NCBI GenBank assembly: GCA_030832235.1
Contig: JAURJO010000049.1
Coordinates: forward strand, 1 to 7,336
Origin: Verrucomicrobiota bacterium
GTDB lineage: Bacteria > Verrucomicrobiota > Verrucomicrobiia > Opitutales > Opitutaceae
Reading direction: 5' to 3'
Length of the DNA: 7,336 bases
Shown: one piece after another, positions 1-5,970 of the stretch
Numbering within the stretch: position 1 is the first letter of the stretch
How the letters are laid out: the number at the start of each line of letters is the position of its first letter
Made by a program: the position numbers and the translations under genes
Notes under the pieces: model-generated
The model's input: only the letters and a program-made list of their open reading frames with translations
What the model was told of the DNA's origin: nothing
The model's database searches: none

Positions 1-765
1 CCGGACGACATCGAGTTCATGATGGCCGGCACGCTGCGCCTGCTGCGCGAGGCGGGTTGGCGCACGCATTACCTCAACCTTTCCAGCGGTTCCTGCGGAA
101 GTCTCGTGCACGGTCCCGCCGCGTTGCGCCGGATCCGGGCGCGGGAGGCGCGGCGCGCGGCGGCGAAACTCGGGGCGGTTTATCACCCGAGTCACGTCGA
201 CGACCTCGAGGTCCTCTACGCGCTGCCCCTGCTGCGCCGCGTGGCCGCGGTGATCCGTGAGGTGAAACCCGCGATCGTGCTGACCCACTCGCCACAGGAC
301 TACATGGAGGACCATACGGAGACGTGCCGGATCGCCGTGACGGCGGCGTTCTCGCGCGGGTTGCCGAATTTCATCACGTCGCCGCGGCGAGCGGCATGGA
401 GCGGCGAGACCGCGGTCTACCACGCGATGCCGCACGGGTTGTGCGACCCGTTGGGCCGAAAGGTCGAGGCCGGCGCCTACGTCGAAACAACCTCGGTGCA
501 GGAGACCAAGCTGGCGGCGCTCGCCTGCCACGAGAGCCAGCACGGCTGGCTGCAGTCGTCGCAGGGCATGAACTCCTACCTGCGCGAGATGGAGCGGATG
601 TCGCTAGAAATGGGCCGCCGCTCCCGCCGTTTTCGCCATGCCGAGGGCTGGCGAAGGCACGCACACATGGGATTCTGCGCGGCCGGCGCCGATCCGCTGC
701 GCGAGGCGCTCGGCCGACGTTATCGCGTCAACGCCGCCTACGCCCGCACGCTCGAGCACCCCTGA
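1..765 (+). CDS. PIG-L (LmbE-like) family deacetylase, 5'-truncated
   Basis: This is a zinc-dependent deacetylase of the PIG-L/LmbE superfamily, whose members remove N-acetyl groups from GlcNAc-type sugars and related molecules. The window opens inside the first metal motif: residues 1-5 read PDDIE, the tail of the family's (A)HPDD-x-E signature. The real start therefore lies only a few codons outside the window. The second catalytic segment, HSPQDYMEDH, is at visible residues 96-105, with a late CHESQ segment in the C-terminal half. The 254 visible residues match the usual single-domain length, so the protein is nearly whole. The ATG at 19 lies after the HPDD motif and cannot be the true start. 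No signal peptide can be judged. A NagB-like gene follows after 25 bp, and similar domains occur fused in one protein in other bacteria, which points to amino-sugar chemistry. The exact substrate cannot be read from the sequence. Confidence 0.9.
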   Translation, partial: PDDIEFMMAGTLRLLREAGWRTHYLNLSSGSCGSLVHGPAALRRIRAREARRAAAKLGAVYHPSHVDDLEVLYALPLLRRVAAVIREVKPAIVLTHSPQDYMEDHTETCRIAVTAAFSRGLPNFITSPRRAAWSGETAVYHAMPHGLCDPLGRKVEAGAYVETTSVQETKLAALACHESQHGWLQSSQGMNSYLREMERMSLEMGRRSRRFRHAEGWRRHAHMGFCAAGADPLREALGRRYRVNAAYARTLEHP

Positions 766-790
766 GTCCGGTTCGTTTTTCACAACCATC

Positions 791-1720
791 ATGCCCCGCA
801 AATTCAGCACCATCGCCCCTGACTGGTGGGATTACACCACCCTGGACACCGAACTTATCGAGGAGGCCGCGCGCCTCACGCCCGCCCAGATGGCACGGCT
901 GTCTCGCGACGGCTTCCGCGTCGTGTTCTACGACACACTCGAGGATTTTTATCTCGCCGAGGCGTTGGAGTACATCACCGCCTGGCGGCAGGCCACGGCC
1001 GACAACCCGGTGGGAATTTGCGGCCCGATCGGACCCACCGAGCAACTCCCATTGGTGGCGCGTTTGGTGAACGAGCTCGGGCTTTCCCTCCGGCACGCGC
1101 ATTTCTGGGGCATGGACGAGTGGTACGCCGACGGCGCCGAGGTGCCGACCTCGCACCCGTTGTCGTTCGAGCGCGCCGACCGCGAACTGTGCTTCAACCG
1201 TATCCGCCGTGAGCTCGCGATGCCCGAGGCCAACCTGCATTTCCCGAAGGCGAAGCTGGAGGCCTATCGCCGCAGCTGGGACGGAGTGCGGTGCGCGGTG
1301 ATGCAAGGCGGGCAGGGTGACATCAAGCACTGGGCCTTCAATGATCCCGTGCGTCGCGCCGGTAAATACCGCAACGCTCCGCCCACTCCCGCGGAATACC
1401 GCCGGCTCGGAACCCGCGTCGTTGAACTGCATCCGGTGACGCTGGCGCAGAACGCCCGCACCTCCGGCGGCGGCAACATCTCGCTGGTGCCCACGCAGGC
1501 CATCACGGTGGGGCCGGTGGAAACGTGGAAGGCGGAGAAGGTCTCCATCTGGCAGGCGGGCATGCACGACAACGCCCTCGGCCAGCGGCTTACCACGCTC
1601 ATGATCTCCAAGGGCATCGCTGACAGCGCGGTGCCGATGTCCCTGCTCGCCGACCACCCCAACGTGCAGTTCAACTTCTTCCGCGGTGGCCTCGGCAGCT
1701 GCCAGGTCGAGATGCACTGA
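791..1720 (+). CDS. NagB-like (glucosamine-6-phosphate deaminase/isomerase family) protein with altered active site
   Basis: This 309-residue protein belongs to the NagB/RpiA/6-phosphogluconolactonase superfamily. NagB converts glucosamine-6-phosphate to fructose-6-phosphate and ammonia in the cytosol. Segments that line up with E. coli NagB are GPIGPTEQ (residues 78-85, the sugar-phosphate loop), GMDEW (107-111, holding the Asp equivalent to catalytic Asp72), a HPLSF segment (122-126), GGQGDIKHWAFNDP (173-186) and AITVGPVET (237-245). In the catalytic loop His180 matches His143, but Ile178 replaces the general base Asp141 and Asp185 replaces Glu148. The segment after 245 also lacks the phosphate-contacting Lys seen in NagB. 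The fold assignment is secure, but the NagB reaction is not. ATG 791 was chosen because it follows the deacetylase stop by 25 bp; a longer reading from 638 would overlap that gene. It probably shares a transcript with its neighbours on both sides. Confidence 0.85.
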   Translation: MPRKFSTIAPDWWDYTTLDTELIEEAARLTPAQMARLSRDGFRVVFYDTLEDFYLAEALEYITAWRQATADNPVGICGPIGPTEQLPLVARLVNELGLSLRHAHFWGMDEWYADGAEVPTSHPLSFERADRELCFNRIRRELAMPEANLHFPKAKLEAYRRSWDGVRCAVMQGGQGDIKHWAFNDPVRRAGKYRNAPPTPAEYRRLGTRVVELHPVTLAQNARTSGGGNISLVPTQAITVGPVETWKAEKVSIWQAGMHDNALGQRLTTLMISKGIADSAVPMSLLADHPNVQFNFFRGGLGSCQVEMH

Positions 1721-1770
1721 TTTGTTTCCGCACTTTTTTTGTGTCCCCAACCCAGAACCCCGCCCTCCCC

Positions 1771-3012
1771 ATGAGTGATTCATCCTCCCTCAAAACCCGG
1801 CTCAGCATCTTCATGTTCCTCCAGTACTTCATCTGGGGAGCATGGTACGTGAGCATGGGCCCCTACCTCGCGGTCACCCTCAAGTTCGAGGGTGCCCAGA
1901 TCGGCCTCGCGTACGGCGCCTTCGCCATCGGCGCGATGATTTCGCCGTTCCTCGTCGGCCTGATCGCCGACCGCTTCTTCGCCTCCGAAAAGATTCTCGC
2001 GGTCTGCGGCCTGCTCGGCGGCGTGGTGCTCTGCCTCATCCCGCGGTGCACGACCTTCGCGTCGTTCTACCCGATGCTGATCGTCTACTGCGCGCTGTAC
2101 GTGCCGACGCTCGCGCTGGGCAATTCCCTCTCCCTCACCCACCTCACCAACCCGAAGGTGGATTTCCCGCGGGTGAAGATGCTCTCGGCGGTCGGCTGGA
2201 TCGCCGGCCTCTTCGGCCTCGGCTTCATCGCTAGCGCGGAGTCCCCGGTGCAGTTCTACCTGGCCGGCGGCGCCTCGATCGTCTTCGGACTGTTCTCGCT
2301 CTCGCTGCCGCACACGCCGCCGAAGAAGACCGGCGCCAACGTGAGCCTCGGAGAGATCCTCGGGCTCGACGCCCTCGCGCTCCTGAAAAAGCCCTCGTTC
2401 GCGATCTTCATCCTGTGCATGTTCCTGATCTGTATCCCGCTCTACTTCTACTTCGTGAATCTCGGCGTGTACCTGTCCGAGCTGAAGTGGACCAACATGC
2501 TGGAGAAGACCTCCCTCGCGCAGGTTTCTGACGTCATCTTTTTCCTGCTGCTGCCGTTCTTCCTGCGCCGGTTCGGCTACAAGGTGACGATCTTCATGGG
2601 CATCGCCTGCTGGGTCGCCCGCTACTTCGCCCTCGGCTTCAGCGCCGACGGCGGCGGGACGCAGACCGCGTTGATCTTCGCCGCTATCCTGCTGCACGGC
2701 GCCTGCTATGACTTCCTGTTCATCGCGGGCCAGCTCTACGTCGATGAGGAGGCCAATGAGCGTATCCGCGGCGCTGCGCAGGGCCTCATCGCCTTCATCC
2801 TCTGGGGCGTAGGCTCGTTCGTGGGCACGCTGCTCGCCGGCCAGGTCCTCGCTAAGCACGCCCTCGCCAAGCCCACCGCCGCGGGCCTCGCCCACGATTG
2901 GAAGGCCATCTGGCTCACGCCGGCCTGGGGCGCGCTCGCAGTTCTTGTGCTCTTCGTGATCTTTTTCCGTAACCCCTCGAAGTCGTCGGCGCCCGCCTCC
3001 GGTCAGGCGTGA
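1771..3012 (+). CDS. MFS permease, nucleoside:H+ symporter (NupG-like) family
   Basis: This 413-residue inner-membrane transporter resembles the NupG/XapB nucleoside:proton symporters (E. coli NupG has about 418 residues). Stretches that match recalled NupG closely are FLQYFIWGAW (residues 16-25), VTLKFEGAQIG (35-45), DFPRVKM with the following GW (131-143), LPHTPPKK (179-186), LGLDALALLKK (198-208), the segment around LPFFLRRFGYK (261-271), and YDFLFIAGQLYVDEE (313-327) with RIRGAAQG (331-338). About twelve hydrophobic segments are visible, and the C-terminus is short and polar. ATG 1771 begins the protein just before the first membrane segment; an in-frame GTG at 1741 would add ten proline-rich residues and is less likely. 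The gene lies 50 bp after the NagB-like gene and ends in a strong terminator. Cargo may be a nucleoside or an amino sugar; family membership alone does not settle it. Confidence 0.88.
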   Translation: MSDSSSLKTRLSIFMFLQYFIWGAWYVSMGPYLAVTLKFEGAQIGLAYGAFAIGAMISPFLVGLIADRFFASEKILAVCGLLGGVVLCLIPRCTTFASFYPMLIVYCALYVPTLALGNSLSLTHLTNPKVDFPRVKMLSAVGWIAGLFGLGFIASAESPVQFYLAGGASIVFGLFSLSLPHTPPKKTGANVSLGEILGLDALALLKKPSFAIFILCMFLICIPLYFYFVNLGVYLSELKWTNMLEKTSLAQVSDVIFFLLLPFFLRRFGYKVTIFMGIACWVARYFALGFSADGGGTQTALIFAAILLHGACYDFLFIAGQLYVDEEANERIRGAAQGLIAFILWGVGSFVGTLLAGQVLAKHALAKPTAAGLAHDWKAIWLTPAWGALAVLVLFVIFFRNPSKSSAPASGQA

Positions 3013-3020
3013 CGACGGTG

Positions 3021-3049
3021 GCCGCCGCGGTTTGCCCGCGGCGGCTTTT
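3021..3049 (+). terminator. Intrinsic terminator after the MFS permease gene
   Basis: Two perfect 10-base arms, gccgccgcgg (3021-3030) and ccgcggcggc (3036-3045), are separated by a 5-base loop (tttgc) and followed directly by TTTT (3046-3049). It begins 8 bases after the permease stop codon. The stem is entirely G-C. The T run is on the plus-strand side only, so the hairpin should end transcripts of the deacetylase / NagB-like / permease group. The minus-strand nusG-like gene ends exactly here, with its stop codon at 3049-3051. Transcripts from that side would meet the same stem, but without a U tract after it. Confidence 0.85.
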
Positions 3050-3549
3050 CAGGGCAGCGGCCGCAGGTTCGCCGCGGGGACCTTCACCAGAAGGCCCTGT
3101 TGCAGCACATCGACGGAAAGGATGATGCCCTTCGGGTTGGCGGGGTTGTCGATGACTCCCTCCAACCCGTGCAGCGGGCCACCCACGATCTGCGCGCGCC
3201 GTCCCTTGGTGAGGAGCGGCATCACCGAAAGCTCGAAGCCCGACGACACGATCGTCTTCACGTCCTCCAACTGGCGGAGGAATTTCGGTACATCCTCCAC
3301 CGTGATGGCGCGGACGAGCAGGTCCTGCTGGTAGATCCGTGCCTTAACCTCGGCGGGAACCTGCGCGAAAACGTAGCCGGGAAAGAGGGGCTTGGTGAAG
3401 CGCTTCGTCTGCGTGCCGTAGCGGCGCACGCTCTGCACCAGCGCGAGGTAGTGCTCGAACTTCTCCGCGTTCAGAAGCGCGGCGAATTTCTTTTCGCAGC
3501 GCGGCTTGGTGTGGCAGACGAGCCAGAGGGGATCGGTTGGCTCCGGCAT
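3049..3549 (-). CDS. NusG-family specialised transcription antiterminator (RfaH/UpxY-like)
   Basis: This 166-residue protein has the two-domain NusG plan. An N-terminal NGN domain (about residues 8-105) contains WLVCHTKPRCEKKF (9-22) and the hallmark LFPGYVFAQV (55-64), which packs against the RNA polymerase clamp. A C-terminal KOW domain contains KGRRAQIVGGPLHGLEGV (115-132). Housekeeping NusG usually has a longer KOW region ending in a GRxTPVEL-type segment, which is missing here. The length is close to RfaH (162 residues), so a specialised paralogue is more likely than the essential NusG. Its ATG overlaps the aroQ stop in a TGATG arrangement (3551-3547), so it is probably translated by coupling. 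It is the last gene of the nif3-like / aroQ / nusG-like group. Paralogues of this kind usually assist long polysaccharide or secondary-metabolite operons; no such operon is visible here, so its target is unknown. Confidence 0.88.
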   Translation of the reverse strand: MPEPTDPLWLVCHTKPRCEKKFAALLNAEKFEHYLALVQSVRRYGTQTKRFTKPLFPGYVFAQVPAEVKARIYQQDLLVRAITVEDVPKFLRQLEDVKTIVSSGFELSVMPLLTKGRRAQIVGGPLHGLEGVIDNPANPKGIILSVDVLQQGLLVKVPAANLRPLP

Positions 3550-3977
3550 CAGCGCTTGAGGAGAAAGCGGATCGCCGCGTGGTAGCCCTCGAGCCCGAGG
3601 CCGCTGATAACCGCGAGGCAGGCCGGCGCCGTCAGCGACGTGTGCCGGAACTCCTCCCGCCGGTAGAGGTTCGAGATGTGGACCTCCACCGCTGGAAGGT
3701 GCGAACCGAGCAGGGCGTCGCGCAACGCCACACTCGTGTGGGTGAGGGCGCCGCCGTTGAGCACCAGACCGTCGAACTTGGCGTCGGCCAGCGCGGCGAT
3801 GCGGTCGATCAACGCGCCCTCGTGGTTAGACTGGAAAAACTCCAGCTGCGTCTGCCCGCCGAATTCCGCGCGCAGCGCTGCCTCGAGGTCGGCCAACGTC
3901 GCGCGGCCGTAGATCTCGGGCTCGCGCTTGCCGAGCCGGTCGAGGTTCGGGCCGTTGAGGATCGCGATCTTCTTCAT
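3549..3977 (-). CDS. aroQ: Type II 3-dehydroquinate dehydratase
   Basis: This enzyme dehydrates 3-dehydroquinate to 3-dehydroshikimate, the third step of the shikimate pathway to aromatic amino acids, in the cytosol as a dodecamer in known members. All signatures of the type II family are present: ILNGPNLDRLGKREPEIYG (residues 6-24), with Asn11, Arg18 and catalytic Tyr23; QSNHEGALIDRI (49-60); NGGALTHTSVALRDAL (74-89), with His80; and VEVHISN (97-103), with His100, followed by REEFRHTS (107-114), with Arg111. The usual NPGAYTHTS reads NGGALTHTS here, a mild change. The 142 residues are normal for the family. Translation from ATG 3977 starts at MKKIAILNGPN, as in other members; the 38 extra in-frame codons upstream are low-complexity and run back into the nif3-like gene. 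The gene sits 58 bp downstream of that gene and overlaps the nusG-like start by one base. Confidence 0.97.
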   Translation of the reverse strand: MKKIAILNGPNLDRLGKREPEIYGRATLADLEAALRAEFGGQTQLEFFQSNHEGALIDRIAALADAKFDGLVLNGGALTHTSVALRDALLGSHLPAVEVHISNLYRREEFRHTSLTAPACLAVISGLGLEGYHAAIRFLLKR

Positions 3978-3984
3978 GTTCGCA

Positions 3985-4002
3985 GGGTCAGGGTGGGGCG
4001 GG
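3985..4002 (+). other. Candidate G-quadruplex motif in the aroQ leader
   Basis: The plus strand reads GGG-tca-GGG-t-GGGG-c-GGG, four runs of at least three G with loops of 3, 1 and 1 bases. This fits the standard G3+N1-7 pattern. It starts 8 bases before the aroQ start codon, on the strand opposite the coding strand. In aroQ transcription the G-rich strand is therefore the template, and the mRNA leader is C-rich. It may be only a by-product of high GC content. Confidence 0.4.
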
Positions 4003-4035
4003 TGGCGCGGCAAGCGGGAAGCTCCGGCGCGGACC

Positions 4036-4788
4036 TTACAGCGGGTTTCCCGTGGCGATGAATTCCCACGGCAGCCGGAAGCGGCGCGCAACCTCCGCGG
4101 CGAGCGCTTTCACGCCGTGCACCTCGGTGGCGTAATGCCCGCAGCAAAACAGGTTCAGGCCCTCCTCCTGCGCGCGGTTGAACCACTCCTCGCGCAGTTC
4201 GCCGGTCACCAGGGTGTCTGCTCCCGCCGCCGCCATTTCCGGCACCGCGCTGTTGCCCGCGCCGCTGCAGAATGCGATCCGGCGGATCCGCTCCGGCCCG
4301 CACTCGATCGCGGTCACCCGCGGGTAGAGAGACTCCAGCTTCGTTTTCAGCGCCGCACGCCCGAACCGGGCGTCGGCGACGCATCCGATCGCCTCGCCGT
4401 CCCGCACAAGGAACGGTCGCCGCCGGCGGAGACCGAGCTGAGAGGCGATGAGCGCGTTGTTCCCGATCTCCGGATGGCCGTCGAGGGGCAGGTGACTGGA
4501 GTACAGGGCGCAATTTCCGCGGATCAGCGTCGCGAAACGTTCGTAGACCGGGCCGGTCACCGGACGGGGCATGTCCCAGTACATGCCATGGTGCACGATC
4601 AGGAAGTCCACGCCCGCCGCCGTCGCGAGGCGGAAGGGTTCGACGCCGGCGTCCACGGCGGCGCCGATTTTCGTCACGCGGCCTTCGTTGGCCAATTGCA
4701 GGCCGTTCCAGGCGCCGGGGGCGTCCTTGAACGCGGAGCGACGGGTGCGGGTGTCGCAATATGCGACGAGATCGGAAAGACGGGCCAT
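4036..4788 (-). CDS. Nif3-like (DUF34/YbgI) dinuclear metal-binding protein
   Basis: This 250-residue protein is a full-length short-form member of the Nif3/DUF34 family, a widely conserved group whose biochemical role is still uncertain; some members are annotated as GTP cyclohydrolase I type 2 or metal-insertion proteins. The five expected metal ligands are present at family-typical spacing: His66-His67 in LIVHHGMYW (63-71), Asp103 in SSHLPLD (97-103), and His218 and Glu222 in CGHYATE (216-222). Other conserved pieces are WNGLQLAN (27-34), AAVDAG (43-48) and GADTLVTGEL (189-198). The length indicates that the PII-like insertion of long members is absent. ATG 4788 gives a start that fits the family. 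It is the first gene of the minus-strand group, leading into aroQ, and is divergent from the deaminase gene across an 88-bp promoter region. Its link to the shikimate gene is positional only. Confidence 0.92.
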   Translation of the reverse strand: MARLSDLVAYCDTRTRRSAFKDAPGAWNGLQLANEGRVTKIGAAVDAGVEPFRLATAAGVDFLIVHHGMYWDMPRPVTGPVYERFATLIRGNCALYSSHLPLDGHPEIGNNALIASQLGLRRRRPFLVRDGEAIGCVADARFGRAALKTKLESLYPRVTAIECGPERIRRIAFCSGAGNSAVPEMAAAGADTLVTGELREEWFNRAQEEGLNLFCCGHYATEVHGVKALAAEVARRFRLPWEFIATGNPL

Positions 4789-4816
4789 GGTGGAATTAGG
4801 CGCCGCGGCGCGCGCC

Positions 4817-4844
4817 GGTCAACCCGTGGCCCGGCGGGTTGACC
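4817..4844. promoter_or_regulatory. Perfect inverted repeat with outward TTGACC boxes in a divergent promoter
   Basis: The arms ggtcaacccg (4817-4826) and cgggttgacc (4835-4844) are exact reverse complements around an 8-base centre. They lie in the 88-bp gap between the divergent nif3-like (ATG 4788) and deaminase (ATG 4877) genes. Each arm holds TTGACC pointing outward, at -34 to -29 from the nif3-like ATG and -38 to -33 from the deaminase ATG. These match -35 boxes. The possible -10 for the nif3-like side, TAATTC at 4798-4793, follows an 18-base spacer but is a poor match; the deaminase side has only caactt at 4862-4867. The repeat could instead be an operator for a dimeric regulator. A separate 12-base GC palindrome (gcgccgcggcgc) is at 4800-4811. 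Confidence 0.5.
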
Positions 4845-4876
4845 AAGCGGGAACCGCCCGCCAACTTCCGCCGCGC

Positions 4877-5371
4877 ATGAGTTCCGCCGCGTCTCCCGAG
4901 CCCGTGGGCAAGTCCCCCGTCGACCTGATCGAGGGCGCGGCGGCGCACTTCCCGCACCGGCCGTCTTGGGACGAATACTTCATGGCGACCGCGGTCCTGA
5001 TCGCTTCCCGCTCCAATTGCGAGCGGCTGCACGTGGGGTGCGTGATCGTCACGGGCGGCGAGCGGCGCAACCGGATTGTCGCCGCGGGCTACAATGGATT
5101 TCTGCCTTCCACGCCGCACGTCTCGCTGCTGCGGGACGGGCACGAGCAGGCCACGGTTCATGCGGAGCAGAATGCGGTGGCGGACGCCGCGCGGCGCGGC
5201 AGCTCGGTCGAGGGCTGCGTCGCCTACATCACCCACTATCCGTGTATCAATTGCGCCAAGATCCTCGCCGCCTCGGGCATCGAGCGCATCAAGTACCGGC
5301 ACGATTACCACAACGACCCGCTGGTCGCTCCTTTGCTCGCAGAGGCGGGAGTGAAGATCCTGCGGCTCTGA
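4877..5371 (+). CDS. dCMP deaminase-family zinc deaminase
   Basis: This 164-residue cytosolic enzyme is of the dCMP deaminase (ComEB-like) group, which converts dCMP to dUMP for thymidylate synthesis. PSWDEYFM (residues 29-36) and the segment ending VGCVIV (53-58) give the family's N-terminal signature. GYNGFLP (71-77) follows. The catalytic zinc site is HAEQNA (95-100) with His95 and Glu97, plus PCINC (122-126) with Cys123 and Cys126. The extra cysteines that bind a second zinc in ComEB and the T4 enzyme, in the stretch just before HAE, are not present; residues 79-94 read TPHVSLLRDGHEQATV instead. ATG 4877 leaves a short, variable N-terminus. Longer in-frame readings would run back through the nif3-like gene on the other strand, and the ATG at 4982 would remove the conserved WDEYF. 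A yqgE-like gene follows after 22 bp. The exact nucleotide substrate is inferred. Confidence 0.9.
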   Translation: MSSAASPEPVGKSPVDLIEGAAAHFPHRPSWDEYFMATAVLIASRSNCERLHVGCVIVTGGERRNRIVAAGYNGFLPSTPHVSLLRDGHEQATVHAEQNAVADAARRGSSVEGCVAYITHYPCINCAKILAASGIERIKYRHDYHNDPLVAPLLAEAGVKILRL

Positions 5372-5393
5372 GCTTTCACGCGTACCGCCCGAT

Positions 5394-5948
5394 ATGCGCG
5401 CTCCTCGTCAATCCACCAAGGAAACCGTCGCCGGCTCCCTGCTGCTCGCGCACCCCAAGCTCATTGACCCTAACTTCCGGCGCAGCGTGGTCCTGATGTC
5501 TCTGCACAACGCGGACGGCGCGATGGGTGTCGTGCTGAACCGTCCCGCCGGCAAACGCCTCGCCGAGCTCAGCGGGGAGTTCGCGCTCACCGCACTGGCG
5601 AAAGTGCCTGTTTTCCGCGGCGGCCCGGTCCAGCCCGAGCAATTGGTGCTCGCGGCCTGGCAGTCCCGGCCCGACGGCTTCCGGTTGCACTTCGGCATCG
5701 AGCCCTCCCACGCCACCGAGCTTCTGGCGGAGAACGGCACTCACGTTCGCGCCTTCCTCGGCTACTCCGGATGGTCCGCCGGACAGCTGGAGAATGAGAT
5801 GAAGTCCAGCACTTGGGTTGTCGCCGACGTGCCGGGGGATCTGCTTTCCCATCCGCAGGACGACAGCCTCTGGCGCGCGGTCCTCGGACGAGAGGGATCC
5901 GAATGGCGTCTGCTCGCCGGGGAGCCGGAAGATCCGGAGCTGAATTGA
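5394..5948 (+). CDS. YqgE/AlgH family protein (DUF179)
   Basis: This 184-residue protein belongs to the YqgE/AlgH family, a widespread single-domain group of uncertain function; the AlgH name comes from alginate regulation in Pseudomonas. Family motifs appear in order: GSLLLAHPKLIDPNFRRSVV (residues 14-33), DGAMGVVLNRP (41-51), VFRGGPVQ (73-80), and FLGYSGWSAGQLENEM (121-136) with the following Trp141. The length is normal for the family. No signal peptide or membrane segment is seen, so it is probably cytosolic. The start at ATG 5394 is 22 bp after the deaminase stop, with no Shine-Dalgarno sequence in that gap. A TPR lipoprotein gene begins 22 bp beyond its stop. All three may be on one transcript, but a shared function is not evident. 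Confidence 0.93.
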   Translation: MRAPRQSTKETVAGSLLLAHPKLIDPNFRRSVVLMSLHNADGAMGVVLNRPAGKRLAELSGEFALTALAKVPVFRGGPVQPEQLVLAAWQSRPDGFRLHFGIEPSHATELLAENGTHVRAFLGYSGWSAGQLENEMKSSTWVVADVPGDLLSHPQDDSLWRAVLGREGSEWRLLAGEPEDPELN

Positions 5949-5970
5949 AGCCGCGCCGGCGTTTTTGATC

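Noticed and set aside
638..790. Longer N-terminus for the NagB-like protein
   Set aside because: It would overlap the deacetylase coding region by over 120 bases, and the added residues have no family similarity.
1734..1740. Run of seven T after the NagB-like gene as a terminator
   Set aside because: No stem sits directly before it. The nearest palindrome, ggcagctgcc (1694-1703), is inside the coding region 30 bases away, so transcription into the permease is more likely.
728..1783. 351-codon open frame on the minus strand across the NagB-like gene
   Set aside because: It lies wholly opposite a gene with clear family motifs, has no recognisable domain, and is rich in Arg/Gly/Ala/His, as expected from the reverse strand of GC-rich codons.
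1780..2895. 371-codon open frame on the minus strand across the MFS permease gene
   Set aside because: The translation is a highly charged Glu/Arg/Asp/Gln mix mirroring hydrophobic permease codons. It is a shadow, not a gene.
3537..4061. 174-codon plus-strand frame over aroQ
   Set aside because: It is the reverse-strand shadow of a confidently identified aroQ and shows no domain of its own.
4571..4876. Longer N-terminus for the deaminase
   Set aside because: The extra 102 codons run antisense through the conserved nif3-like gene and the promoter gap; the family signature begins well after ATG 4877.
5950..5966. gccg-cgc-cggc followed by g and TTTTT as a terminator after the yqgE-like gene
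   Set aside because: A 4-bp stem is too weak, and it directly abuts the TPR lipoprotein start; at most it is an attenuator.
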